Positions 1-11,724 of a stretch of 64,000 nucleotides of DNA are shown one piece after another. Positions within the stretch are counted from its first letter, which is position 1. The number at the start of each line of letters is the position of its first letter. The stretch spans positions 74,940,385-75,004,384 of the forward strand of contig CM044315.1 in the NCBI GenBank assembly GCA_024291935.2, written 5' to 3'. A program made the translations under genes and the position numbers. The notes beneath the pieces are model-generated. The model had not been told where the DNA came from, searched no databases, and was given only the letters and a program-made list of their open reading frames with translations. Source of the DNA: Okapia johnstoni. Lineage: Eukaryota; Chordata; Mammalia; Artiodactyla; Giraffidae.

Positions 1-367
1 TCCCCTCCTTCTGGGGTTTATTCTTCTTTACATTTTTGCTTATTTGTTTAGTGACTTAGATGCGCTAATTCATTGAATTTTTTCTTCTACAATGTGAAAA
101 GCCTCTCTGATATTACGCTTCATAGAGTGCAGCCTTGCATGTGTATACAATCTCCTTGACCACCAGGCATAAAGGATCTTAGTGATTTTTAAGCAAACTC
201 TTTTTGACTGTCCCTTTTTCTGACCTACCCATTAAATTTCTTGTTGTTCTGCTTCTATTGATATAACATTCAACTCTTAGTCAGTGCTTAGTCATCACTG
301 ATTGCTATCTGATTACTGTATTTTTGCCAGTGCCCTTGGATATAAATTTTCAGTTCCAATAAAAGTA

Positions 368-1347
368 CACTTTTTTTTTTTTTTTTTTGCAAGGACAGGG
401 TAGTGCCAGTCTTTGAGGCTTTCTTTTATACAGATGAGCTCTTCCAATTTTCTTTGTCCTAGTTTCTCTCTATGAAACTGCTGCCTGGTCTGCCATTTTC
501 CTTGTTGCTTCAAGTATTCTGGAGCTCCCAAATCCCTCTTCATTGTTTACCACTAAGGTTGCTATTGTTCATGACAATGCTGTTAGGTTCAACTTGTTCC
601 ATGCTTTTGTTCTAAATAAACTTAGTCTTTTTAGGTGGAGTTTCAGAGTTCTTGTTGCTATGATCTGCCTATCCTTCTGTGTAGAATCTCTGTGCTGCTA
701 TAGGACTGTGGATAAAGAGAGTGACTTTCTTCTCTTATGGTGATATCCCTTGTCTTATGAATATCTTATGAATGAAGTAGTGAGTGGGAATGGTAGCACT
801 TGGTCTTCTCATATTGCTCCTCCTGACATAGAACCTTTACTCTATGTTTCAGATGGGGCAGGAACAATTTTTCATTTTGGGTAGAAACTTCTACCCTACA
901 AGTTTTGGCTGGGTGGAGAAATGGAGCCCAGTCCTCTAATATGCACTTCCTTTAAATTCAGCTCCTGTAATGTGAAGCTTTGGGGGAAATGGGAGATGTC
1001 AGTTATCTGCCCCTAATGAGGTGAAATGGTAGTTTTAGATGAGACCTGGGAGGAGAGGTGCTGGTGATGAAAGCTGGTAGGAGCAGTTGTGGGTCAAATG
1101 CCCTAGACCCTTGCTCTTCTTACCAAGATTTAATAGATTTTCTTTACCAGATGTTTTCCCATCTGCTGTATGGCTTAGGACAAATTCCAGAGACTTTAAA
1201 TGGTTATTAAAAAAAAAAGCACACACACACAACAACTTTCCCACATTAAATTACTTTCATGGAGAGAGCATTACTAATATCTTGGCATCATCATTCCGAA
1301 AGTTCTGCCTCTGCTATAGGAAGAATTTTATCAGAGCTTTGCAGGGT
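368..1347 (-). other. Possible retroinsertion of unknown origin, poly(A) on minus strand
   Basis: A run of 18 T (371-388) reads as a poly(A) tail on the minus strand. A 10-base word, AATAAAAGTA, lies at 358-367 just left of it and again at 1348-1357, which would be a target-site duplication around a 980-bp insert. The enclosed minus strand has a 76-codon open frame (543-313), but I do not recognise it, and no AATAAA lies just upstream of the tail. It could be a processed pseudogene, an unrecognised LTR or LINE piece, or plain intron with a chance repeat. Confidence 0.3.
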
Positions 1348-1379
1348 AATAAAAGTAGGGAACTATTAATAACCTGAGA

Positions 1380-2025
1380 GCCAGTGCACATTCATATCTT
1401 GTTGTTTTGTTTTATTTTATTTTTGTTCTCTTTTTGCCTAGGTGCATGAACTTAAAGGTGGTATGATTGAACTTTGGAGTGCTAGGCTGGGCTTTACAGC
1501 TTTGTCCACCATAAGTAAAAATTACTGTTCTAATATAATCTTATTTTCTCAGCCATGTGCTATTTGATGTGATCTAGCCTTGGTAAAAAGGAATGCTATA
1601 AAATCTTGTGCTTTAAATTCTAAACATATTTTAATGATTTATGATATGCCAAATTGAAATTATTCTTTAAATTATACGTGATTGCAAACTAAATGAATCA
1701 ATTTTGACTCTGTCTGGAGTTAGAAAAAGAAATGCTGTATTCTTGCAGAAATGCTTGCATGGAAATAATTTAAGCAGTCTGACAAAACTAAATTCTAATG
1801 GCTCTATAAGATTAAATTGTTATTATTTTTAAATCAGAGGAATATAATTAATTCAACACTTTTAATGAAGTAATTGTTATGTACCTGACATTGTGATATT
1901 AGAGGAAAGAATATTTACCTTTTAAGCCTTATGTGTCAACATTTACCCCATTGTCTCTAAACCCTAGCATTTTAAACCTCATGTTATTTTCAAACACTTT
2001 CTTTATCTTTTAGCCTCTGCTTATT
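1380..2025. other. Unassigned AT-rich intron
   Basis: No coding potential, recognisable repeat or regulatory element seen. Confidence 0.6.
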
Positions 2026-2029
2026 CAAC

Positions 2030-2960
2030 AAATAATCCAGTCAATCAGTGTGCACATATTGAGTGCACCTTTTGTTCCAAGGACTGTTCCCTGTGATAGA
2101 AAGCTATTATTTTTACTTATTTATTCACTAAATATCTATGAACATATATTCTGGGTGAAGCACTGTGGTAAGTGCTGAAAATGAAGGGAGAACAAGACAC
2201 ATGATATGAGCACTCAGGGAGTATACAGTCTGTTTGGGTGGTAGGTATTGGACATATAAATAAGAAAATAAATACATGGTTACAAAATAGTGATAAATAT
2301 ACTATGTATGAAAAATATGGTGATATAGGGTCAACACTGTTTGGAAAGAGTAGGAGGGTCAGAGAAGACATCTTCGATGAAGTGATGCTACTGCTAAGCT
2401 AAGTCGCTTCAGTCGTGTCCAACTCTGTGCGACCCCATAGGCGGCAGCCCACCAGGCTCCTCCATCCATGGGATTCACCAGGCAAGAGTACTGGAGTGGG
2501 GTGCCATTGCCTTCTCCCGATGAAGTGATAATGAAACTTAATTTTGAACTAAGTGAAGATCATGTGAAGAGTAGTAAAGAGAGGTAATTCAGGCAGAGGA
2601 AGAGGATATAAAAAAACAAAATGAAAGAAAAACCCTGAAATGGTGAGAACTTGATGATTTTGTAGTTAATGTTTAGTGTACAAACAGAATAGTTGCCCCA
2701 AAAGAGCCCAGAGTGACAAGCAGGGCCCTCATCATAAAGAACTCTTTTGGTTGATTTAGGATTATTTTGGATTTGATTTTAAAGGGTAGTTACTAAAGTG
2801 TTCTATGCAGGGTGGGGATTTATGTTTTAAGAAAACAATTCTGGCTACTGCTGGAAAGGGATTGGAGGAGTTACTAGAACTAGAGTTGGGAAAACTATTT
2901 AGGTTATATTACAGAAGATAAGATGAGAGAGAGGCTGGGGACAGCAAGTATAGAGATAAA
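2030..2960 (-). mobile_element. Ancient L2-type LINE 3' region, split by a SINE
   Basis: On the + strand it runs through landmarks of the reversed L2 3' end: a 'ttattcactaaatatctatg' start, 'gcactgtggtaagtgctg', 'gggagaacaagacac', 'tacagtctgtttgg', and further in 'aattctggctactgctgg'. A Bov-A2 copy interrupts it at 2387-2517. It is heavily diverged, as expected of a mammal-wide repeat. A second antisense copy with the same landmarks is at 24060-24790. Confidence 0.6.
2387..2517 (-). mobile_element. Bov-A2 SINE monomer
   Basis: Reverse-oriented Bov-A unit with GCT-rich tail remnant at the left and 'ccttctcc' at the right. It is bounded by a perfect 12-bp target-site duplication CGATGAAGTGAT at 2375-2386 and 2518-2529, so this is a clean insertion into the older L2. 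Confidence 0.93.
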
Positions 2961-3109
2961 TGATTTTCTGGATTTTTTAATTCTTCAAGATCTAAGGCAA
3001 ATGTTGCTGACTCTTCCTAGGCAGACCTGACTACTTATTTCTACAAGCTCCCAACAGCTTCCTGATGACAGCACTTTATGGCTATTGTCATGATACTCTG
3101 TCACTCTTA

Positions 3110-3235
3110 CTGCCATTGATTTTTTTTGTTTATATTTTTTCTTATTTTACTCTGAGTTCCTTTAGAGAATGGACATTGTCTTATTATTCTCTGTAATATA
3201 TAATACATGTTCAATGCCCAAAGGCAATTGGTTAC
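3110..3235 (+). mobile_element. Possible L2 3'-end fragment
   Basis: Contains 'gagttcctttagagaatgg', 'attgtcttattattctctgt' and 'atgttcaatgcc', resembling the L2 3' UTR block with 'gaggacagggaccatgtctt'. Weak, by eye only. Confidence 0.4.
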
Positions 3236-3429
3236 TTAGGATCAGAAAGATGATTTGAAACCAAATCTAACTCCAAATCTGATACAGTATAATATAGTGT
3301 CCTTAAAATTATTTTTGTTTTTACCCTCATAATGTACTGTGGTTAGATTATTTAGTATGCATTAGTATTAGTATCTATAATAAGCATTTATAATTAGGTA
3401 TTAGTAATTATAGAAATTAAATCTTTATT

Positions 3430-3570
3430 TATTTATTCACACAGAAAATTTTTATTGAATTTCTGTGATATATAAGACACTGATACAGTAAACCGCTATA
3501 ATACAGTGATGAATCATGGAGTCCTGGGCTTCAAAGAGCACATACTTTGATGGGGAATGTAGATATATAA
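3430..3570 (-). mobile_element. Possible L2 3'-end fragment, antisense
   Basis: The order 'atttattcacac', 'gacactgatacag', 'atacagtgatgaatcatg' and 'aaagagcacatactttgatggg' follows the reversed L2 3' end. Low-identity remnant. Confidence 0.45.
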
Positions 3571-3920
3571 TACTTATAATTGAATGCAAAATGAAGGTTG
3601 ATATTAGTTACAATGCAACTTGAACAATTATAATATCATTTTGTTTTGGGAAAAAAAAACTGTAGTGTTTTCATAAATTTAAAAATAAAAAGTGGGGTAC
3701 AGGGCCAGACCCCATTCACTGGTAGGTTGACACTAGCCCCAAGACTACTGAGGCCTTACAGCCAGCCACTGGACCTGGCCCCACCTACCAGAGGGTCAGC
3801 TCTAGCTCTGGGACACCAGTTCTGCAATTAGAGGCCATACGCCCATGTTCTGCACACCAAGGGGCTGACACCACATCCAGGACATCCAGGGCACCACAGC
3901 CAGAGACCCCAAGATTTGGC

Positions 3921-5098
3921 TTGTAAAGGCAGAGGAACCAGAGATCAAATTGCCAACATCTGTTGGATCATCAAAAAAGCAAGAGAGTTCCAGAAAAACA
4001 TCTACTTCTGCTTTATTGACTATGCCAAAGCCTTTGACTGTGTGGATCACAACAAACTGTGGAAAATTCTGAAAGAGATGGGCATACCAGACCACCTGAC
4101 CTGCCTCCTTAGAAATCTGTATGCAGGTCAAGAAGCAACAGTTAGAACTGGACATGAAACAACAGACTGGTTCCAAATTGGGAAAGGAGTACCTCAAGGC
4201 TGTATATTGTCACCCTGCTTATTTAACTTATATGCAGAGTACATCATGAGAAACACTGGGCTGGATAAAGCACATGCTGGAATCAAGATTGCCGGGAGAA
4301 ATATCAATAACCTCAGATATGCAGATGACACCACCCTTATGGCAGAAAGTGAAGAAGAACTGAAGAGCCTCTTGAAGAAGGTGAAAGAGGAGAGTGAAAA
4401 AGTTGGCTTAAAGCTCAACGTTCAGAAAACTAAGATCATGGCATCTGGTCCCATCACTTCATGGGAAGTAGATGGGGAAACAGTGAAAACAGTGTCAGAC
4501 TTTATTTTTTGGGGCTCCAAAATCACTGCTGATGGTGATTGCAGCCATGAAATTAAAAGACGCTTACTCCTTGGAAGGAAGGTTATGACCAACCTAGATA
4601 GCATATTTAAAAGCAGAGACATTATTCTGCCAACAAAGGCCCGTCTAGTCAAAGCTATGGTTTTTCCAGTAGTCAACTCTCATGGATATGAGAGTTGGAG
4701 TATAAAGAAAGTTGAACACTGAAGAATTGATACTTTTGAACTGTGGTGTTGGAGAAGACTCTTGAGAGTCCCTTGGACAGTAAGGAGATCCATCCTAAAG
4801 GAGATCAGTCCTGGGTGTTCATTGGAAGGACTGATGCTGAAGCTGAAATTCCAATACTTTGTCTACCTGATGCAAAGAACTGACTCATTTGAAAAGACTC
4901 TGATGCTGGGGAAGATTGAAGGTGGGAGGAGGAGGGGACAACAGAAGATGAAGTGCTTGGATGGCATCACTGATGCGATAGACATGAGTTTGAGTAAACT
5001 CCGGGAGGTGGTGATGGACAGGGAAGTCTGATGTGCTGCAGTCCATGGCATTGCAAAGAGTCAGACACAACTGAGTGACTGAACTAACTGAACTGAAC
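3921..5098 (+). mobile_element. BovB LINE, 5'-truncated, broken reverse transcriptase
   Basis: Open from 3916 to 4722 (268 codons) through the RT palm: 'FIDYAKAFD' (motif A), '[11 protein letters not shown]' (motif B) and YADD at 4318-4329 (motif C). The frame ends at a TGA where related copies read CGA, then resumes in another frame to the BovB 3' end with 'ctgagtgactgaact'. It sits inside the old L1 5' region, which resumes at about 5099. Catalytic aspartates are kept, but the copy lacks the N-terminal endonuclease and is dead. Confidence 0.9.
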
Positions 5099-6073
5099 CA
5101 GTAGGTCAGCACTGTCCCTGGGCTATGCTTTACTCACCAGTGAGCAGATACCAGCCCTATCACCCCCTCAACCTTGACCCCACCCACAAGCAGACTGATA
5201 CTTCAGGATACTATTCTGTCACTGGAGACCTGAGGACCTTGCTCCACCTACCTGTAGGTGAGCACCAACTTGGGACCCCCTGAGCTGCAACCTTGCTCAT
5301 CATTGTGTGAATACCAGCTTAGGGACCACTGTGAGCTCTAGTCAGCCATGTCAAGACCTGGTCAACACAGGAGCCTGGAACTATCCTGGAAAGCTCTGGG
5401 ATGCAGCCCGACTCACTAGCATGCATACTAACTCTGGGACCTTGGCCCCATAGCCAGCTGCTCTAGAACCTGGCTTCACCCACCAGTAAGAAAGCAATAA
5501 TCCAAGAAACCCCCAGGGCTCTGCAGCCAGCCACCTTGTGACCCAGCCTCACCCACCAGCAGCTGGCAGCCTTCTCAGTGTAAGTCAGGGCCTGGTAACC
5601 AACCCAACCGATGGCCAGCCACACCTATTAATGCACCAGAGTTGTCAGCCTGCTACAATAGAGGGACTCACATAATCCACACAGAGGGTAACTTTAGAGC
5701 ATGTAGAACTGGTGATCAGAGAGGAGTATTCTGCTCAGCTCCATAGGATGTCTTTTACATAAAGCCACTTCTCCTAGGTTGGTAAGCATAACCAACCTAC
5801 CAAATATGTAGAATGAAATAGCAAAATAGGAAAAATGAGGAGACAGAAGAGAATGATCCAAATGAGGGAAAAAATAAAAGCCCAGAAGAATAACAAAATG
5901 GAGATAAGCAACCTTATCTGATAAAGTGTGATCATAAAGATGCTCCCAGAACTGAGGAGATGAATGGGTGATGGTGAGAAGTTTAATGAGAAAGGATAAA
6001 GAAGAACCAAACAGAGCTGAAGAACCAAACAATAACTGAACAAAAATACATTAGAGGAAATTGACAGTAGTAC

Positions 6074-6405
6074 TGGAGAGAGAGTCTTTTGGACAGAAAG
6101 GAGATCAAATCAGTCAATCTTGGAGGAAATCAACCCTGAATATTCATTGGAAGGACTGATGATGAAGCAGAAGTTCCAATACTTTGGGCTTCTGATGTGA
6201 AGAGCCATTGGAAAAGACCCCGATGTTGGGAAGTATTGAGGGCAAGAGGAGAAGGGACATCAGAGGATGAGATGGTTGAATGGCATCACTGACTCAATTG
6301 ACATGAGTTTTAGTGAACTCTGGGAGATAGTGAAGGACAGGGAAGCCTGGTGTGCTGCAGTCCATGGGGTCACAAAGAGGTGAACATGACTTAGTGACTG
6401 AACAA
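6074..6405 (+). mobile_element. BovB LINE 3'-end fragment
   Basis: Covers only the last part of the BovB ORF ('ggagatcaaatcagtcaatc', 'gatgagatggttgaatggc') and the terminal 'gtgactgaacaactac'. It lies within ORF1 of the old L1, whose sequence continues on both sides. Confidence 0.85.
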
Positions 6406-6770
6406 CTACAAACATGATACAGTGACCAGTAAACTTGAAGATAGAGTAGTGGAAATCACTCAAATGAATAGAAAAAGGAGAATTTAAAAGATGAGGATAT
6501 TTTAAGAGACCTCTAGGACAACAGAAGGTTTACTAACATTCACATTATAGGGGTATCACAGAGAGAAGAGAGACAGAGAGGGTCAGAGACCATATTTTAA
6601 GACATAGCTGATACCTTTTCTAACGTGGGAAAAGGGAACATACATTCAGATCCAAGAAGAAAAGAGAGTTTTAAACAGGATCAACCCAAAGAAGACTTCA
6701 CCAAGAAATATAATTAAAATGTCAAAAATTAAGGACAAAGAGAGAATATTAAAAGCAAGTTGTTATGCAC

Positions 6771-7114
6771 AGGATTTCCCTGGTAGTTCAGTTGGTCAAG
6801 AATTGACCTGCAATGCAAGTGACCCTGGTTCTATTCCTGGGTCGAGAACAGCCTCTGGAGAAGGGATAGGCTACTCACTCCAGTATTCTTGGGCTTCCCT
6901 GGTGGCTCAGATGGTAAACAATCTGCCTGCAATGTGGGAGACCTGCAGTGTGGGAGACTGGGATTCGATCTTTGGGTCGGGAAGATCCCCTGGAGGAGGG
7001 TATGGCAACCCACTTCAGTACTGTTGCCTGGGGAAACCCAATGGACAGAGGAGCCTGGTGGGCTACTGTCTATGGGGTCGCAAAGAGTTGGATACAGCTG
7101 AGCAACTAAGAACA
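6771..7114 (+). mobile_element. Bov-tA SINE, dimeric insertion
   Basis: Two tRNA-derived heads follow each other ('atttccctggtagttcag' at 6774 and 'cttccctggtggctcag' near 6894), the second with a complete Bov-A tail. The whole dimer is flanked by one 9-bp near-identical target duplication, GTTATGCAC (6762-6770) and GTTATGTAC (7115-7123), so it most simply entered as one unit into the L1 ORF1 region. A short internal duplication 'gtgggagac' lies in the second head. Confidence 0.85.
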
Positions 7115-7304
7115 GTTATGTACAAAGGAACTCTCATAAGTCTATTGATGGACTTTTCAGAGGAAACTCTGTAGGCCAGAAGGGAATGGTACAGTATGTT
7201 TAAAATAATGAAAAGGAAAACCTATAACCAGGAACACTCTACCCAGCAAGGCTGTCATTCTGATTTGAAGGAGATTTCAAAAGTTTAACAGAAAGCAAAA
7301 GCTA

Positions 7305-8578
7305 TTAGGTTGGTACAAAAGTAATTGTGGTTAGGGATCATGAATTTTAAATCATTATAACTAGGCTCAAACACATCTTTATTAATCAAAATAAAAACTA
7401 TTATAGTTAACATATTTTTGACAATGAGAAGTAAGTTTGTTATTTCTGTAGCATAAAAATCCTTGCTTTAGGATTCGACAAACTCTTGGGAAGCTTTTTC
7501 TAACTCTGGCTGGTTGTGGAAGCCTTTTCCCTGAAAAAAGCTGTCAAGATACTTGAAGAAGTGGTAGTAAGTTGGTGAGAGGTCAGGTGAATATGGAGGA
7601 TGAGGGAAAACTTCGTAACTCAATTCATTCAACTTTTGAAGCATTGGTGTGCGATGTGCAGTCAGGTGTTGTCATGGAGAAGAATTGGGCCCATTCTGTT
7701 GACCATTACTGGCTGCAAGTGTTGCAGTTTTGGTGCATCTCATCGACTTGCTGAGCATGCTTCTCAAATGTAATGGTTTCACTAGGATTCGGAAAGATGA
7801 AGTGGATCAGATGGGCAGCAGACCACCAAACAGTGACCATGACCTTTATTGGGTGCAAGTTTGGCTTCGGGAAGTGCTTTGGAGCTTCTTCTTGGTCCAG
7901 CCACTGAGCTGGACATTGCTGGTTGTTTTATGAAATTCACTTTTCATTGCACATCTCAATCTGATTGAGAAATGGTTTGTTGTTGTTGTGTACAGTAAGA
8001 GAAGAAGGCACTTCAAAATGATGATTTTTTTGATTGGCGATCAGTTTATGAGGCATCTACTTATCAAGCTTTTTCATCTTTCCAGTTTGCTTCAAATGCT
8101 GAATGACTATAGAATGGTTGATGTTGAGTTCTTGTGTGATTGTAAGAGGATCAGCTTTGATGATCCTCTCAATTGGCTGTTGTCAACTTCTGATGGCCAG
8201 CCACTGTGCTCATCTTCAGGGGTCTCTTCTTTGCAAAACTTCTTCAACCACCACTGCACTGTATGTTCATTAGCAGTTTTTGGACCAAATGTGTTGCTGA
8301 TGTTGAGAGTTGTCTCTGATGCTTTACAACCCATTTTGAGCTAAATTAAAAAAACTGCTCAAATTTGCTTTTGTCTAATACCATTTTTATAGTCTAACAT
8401 CATATTTTATATATTTAAAATAAATATAAACAGCAAGTAATGTCATTAGCAAAAAAAAATAAAGTGAGAAGTGTACATTAAAATGATGTGTAATGTAATC
8501 ACATTTATTTAAGAATGTATTGCAATATAGAATGTCAAAGTTCAACAAGGCAAAACCGCAATTACTTTTGCACCAACA
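7305..8578 (-). mobile_element. Mariner DNA transposon with both terminal inverted repeats
   Basis: The ends are TTAGGTTGGTACAAAAGTAA on the left and the inverse, ending TTTTGCACCAACA, on the right, bounded by TA at 7303-7304 and 8579-8580, the mariner target duplication. The 1274-bp length matches a full mariner. The minus strand keeps a 75-codon piece of the transposase N-terminal helix-turn-helix region (8334-8107; 'FGPKTANEHTVQWWLKKFC'), resembling the Hsmar1/SETMAR family. The rest of the transposase is broken. It was inserted in the old L1, which resumes at 8581. Confidence 0.92.
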
Positions 8579-8939
8579 TAAAGAAACGAGTACAGCACCA
8601 TCAAACCAGGTTTATAAGAAATGTTATAAGAACTTCTCTAAGTGGAAAAGAAAAGGCCACAACTGGAAATATAAACATTACAATAGTAAAAATTGCATTA
8701 AAAAAGGCAAACATGTGGTAAAGGTAGTAGTTCTGCCAGTTATAAAGGAAATAGAAAAGTTAAAATTAAAAAATAGTAATATTGCTCATATCCACAATAA
8801 ATAGTTAATGAATACAAAAAACAGTAAGGTATGAAATATGATGTTAGGAACAAAGGGGAGGGGAGAAGAAGTATAGGGCTGTTAAATTGTGTTGAGATCA
8901 AGAACCTGAAATTAATTACATATGTATTAATTATATATA

Positions 8940-10214
8940 CGCTAGTAAAGTAATGCTCAAAGTTCTCCAAGCCGGCTTCAGCAATACATGAACCGTGAAC
9001 TTCCAGATGTTCAAGCTGGTTTTAGAAAAGGCAGAGGAACCAGATATCAAATTGCCAACATCTGCTGGATCATCAAAAAAGCAAGCGAGTTCCAGAAAAA
9101 CATCTATTTCTGCTTTATTGACTATGCCAAAGCCTTTGACGGTGTGGATCACAATAAACTGTGGAAAATTCTGAAAGAGATGGGAATACCAGACCATCTG
9201 ACCTGTCTCTTGAGAAACCTGTATTCAGGTCAGGAAGCAACAGTTAAAACTGGATATGAAACAACAGACTGGTTCCAAATAGGAAAAGGAGTACGTCAAG
9301 GCTGTATATTGTCACCCTGCTTATTTAACTTATATGCAGAGTACATCATGAGAAACGCTGGGCTGGAAGAACCACAAGCTGGAATCAAGATTGCCGGGAG
9401 AAATATCAATAACCTCAGATATGCAGATGACACCACCCTTATGGCAGAAAGTGAAGAAGAACTAAAGAGCCTCTTTATGAAAGTGAAAGAGGAGAGTGAA
9501 AAAGTTGGCTTAAAGCTCAACGTTCAGAAAACTAAGATCATGGCATCTGGTCCCATCACTTCATGGGAAATAGATGGGGAAACAGTGGAAACAGTGGCTG
9601 ACTTTATTTTTTTGGGCTCCAAAATCACTGCTGATGGTGATTGCAGCCATGAAATTAAAAGATGCTTACTCCTTGGAAGGAAGGTTATGACCAACCTAGA
9701 TAGCATATTAAAAAGCAGAGACATTACTCTGCAAACAAAGGTCCATCTAGTCAAGGCTATGGTTTTTCCAGTGGTCATGTATGGATGTGAGAGTTGGACG
9801 GTGAAGAAAGCTCAGGGCCGCAGAATTGATGCTTTTGAATTGTGTTGTTGGAGAAGACTCTTGAGAGTCCCTTGGACTGCAATGAGATCCAATCAATCCA
9901 TCCTAAAAGAGATCAGTCCTGGGTGTTCATCGGAAGCACTGATGTTGAAGCTGAAACTCCAATACTTTGGCCACCACCTCATGCAAAGAGTTGACTCATT
10001 GGAAAAGACCCTGATGCTGGGAAGGACTGGGGGCAGGAGGAAAAGGGGACGACAGAGGATGAGATGGTTGGATGGCCTCACCGACTCAATGGACTTGGGT
10101 TTGGGTAAACTCCGGGAGTTGGTAATGGACAGGGAGGCCTGGCGTGCTGCGATTCATGGGGTCGCAAAGAGTTGGACACGACTGAGCGACTGAACTGACT
10201 GACTGACTGACTGA
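8940..10214 (+). mobile_element. BovB LINE, 5'-truncated, young-looking copy
   Basis: Begins with 'acgctagtaaagtaatgctc' inside the RT region and runs without interruption to the BovB 3' end, closing in tandem GACT units (10195-10214). Its reading frame is open throughout (separate entry), unlike every other BovB in the window, which suggests a relatively recent insertion. It lies between old-L1 pieces 8581-8939 and 10215-10321. Confidence 0.92.
8988..10193 (+). pseudogene. BovB reverse transcriptase, C-terminal 401 codons, open
   Basis: Uninterrupted frame covering RT motif A ('[14 protein letters not shown]'), motif B ('[11 protein letters not shown]'), catalytic YADD at 9420-9431, the thumb and the C-terminal domain ending '[10 protein letters not shown]'. 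The APE-type endonuclease and the first RT motifs are missing because of 5' truncation, so the product could not support retrotransposition alone. A one-codon insertion gives 'GHHLMQR' where the other copies read 'GHLM'. No promoter is visible. The start ATG is simply the first available and has no family significance. Confidence 0.88.
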
Positions 10215-11406
10215 TATGTATAAATCACAGTAATTACAAAACAAAAATCTATGACAGATACACAGAAATGAGAAAGGAATCCAAACATGACACTTTAGAT
10301 ATTAACCAAAACACAAAGGAAGGTCTTCTCATGTGCTTGTTGTCCATCTATATGTCTTCCTTGGAGAAATGCCTATTCAGGTTTTCTGCTCATATTTTGA
10401 TTGAGGTTTTTTTTTTATATTAAGCTATATGGGCTCTTTGTATATTTTGGATATTAGTCCCTTGTAGGTAGCGTCGTTTACAAATATTTTCTTCCTGTCC
10501 GAAGGTTGTCTTTTCATTTTGTTTATGGTTTCCTTTGTTGTGCAAGAGCTTTTAAGTTTAATTAGGTCACATTTATTTATTTTTGTGTTTATTTCCATTA
10601 CTTTGGGAGATGAATTCTAAAATGCATTGCAGCGATTTATGTCAAAGAGTGTTCTGCATGTGTGTCTTGGAGTTTTATATTTTCTGATCTTACATTTAGG
10701 TCTTTAACACACTTAGAGTTTATTTTTGTATATGGTATTAGAGAATGTTTTAATTTCATTTTTTACATGTAGCTGTGCAGTTTTCCCAGCACCACTTATT
10801 GAAGAGATTGCTTTTTCTCAGGTATAGTCTTGACTTCTGTTTTCATAGATTAATTGACTATAAGTGCATGGGCTTATTTCTGGGCTTTCCACCTGTTCCA
10901 TTGATCTAATATCTGTTTTTGTGCCAGTACCACAGTACAGGATTTTTGTCTTCTTAGTCATTTATTCCTAGGTATTTTGTTTTAGACATGCAGATGACCA
11001 ACAGGCACATGACAGGATGCTCAATATTGCTAGGAAATGCAAATGAAAGCTCCCATGAGGGATCACCTCACACAAGTCAGAACAGCTATCATTAAAATAT
11101 CTGCAAATGATAAAGGCTAGATAAGATGTAGAGAAAAAGGAACTCTGCTACACTGTTGGTGGGAATGTAAATTGGTGCAGCCATTACAGAAAATAGTATA
11201 GAGATTTGTTAAAGAACTAAATATAGAGTTACCAGAGGATCCAGCAGTTCCTCTTCTGGGTGTGTATCTGGAGAAAACTCTAATTCAAAAAGGTACATGA
11301 TTCCCAGTGTTCATAGCAACACTATTTTCAATAGCACAAGCATGGAAACAACTTGTGTCATTCAACAGATGAATTGATAAAGATGTGGTATGTATACATA
11401 TATATG

Positions 11407-11617
11407 AAACTGAAAGAGTTAGTTGTTCAATCATGTCCAACTCTTTGCAACCCCATGGACTGTAGCCCATGGCTTCTCTGTCCATGGGATTCTCCAGGCA
11501 AGAATACCGGAGTGGGTGGCCATTCCCTTCTCCAGGGGATGTTCCCAACCCAGAGATTGAACCTGGGTCTCCTGCATTACGGGCAGATTCTTTACCCCTG
11601 AGCCACTAGGGAAGCCC
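11407..11617 (-). mobile_element. Bov-tA SINE
   Basis: Complete reverse copy: Bov-A tail at left ('gttgttcaatcatgtccaac'), tRNA-like head at right with the A/B-box region 'gagattgaacctgggtctcc' and 'ccactagggaagccc'. It lies in the sense arm of the twin-primed L1. Confidence 0.92.
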
Positions 11618-11664
<47 letters not shown>

Positions 11665-11700
11665 CACACACACACACATATACATCCATCCATCCATATA
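11618..11700. repeat. Compound microsatellite (TG)n(TA)n(CA)n(CATC)n
   Basis: (TG)16 from 11621, then TA steps, (CA)8 and short CATC units, directly against the head end of the SINE. Likely length-polymorphic. Confidence 0.93.
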
Positions 11701-11724
11701 TACATATATTCATTCAGTGGAATA

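Noticed and set aside
6719..7174. 151-codon frame across 6719-7174
   Set aside because: It is composed of L1 ORF1 tail plus a Bov-tA SINE read through; SINEs are non-coding.
8988..10193. The long + strand frame as a host gene
   Set aside because: It is BovB LINE reverse transcriptase by motif and ends at the BovB 3' terminus. No promoter or splice structure is seen.
11618..11700. Repeat units as a possible CRISPR-like or regulatory array
   Set aside because: It is a dinucleotide/tetranucleotide microsatellite with no spacers.
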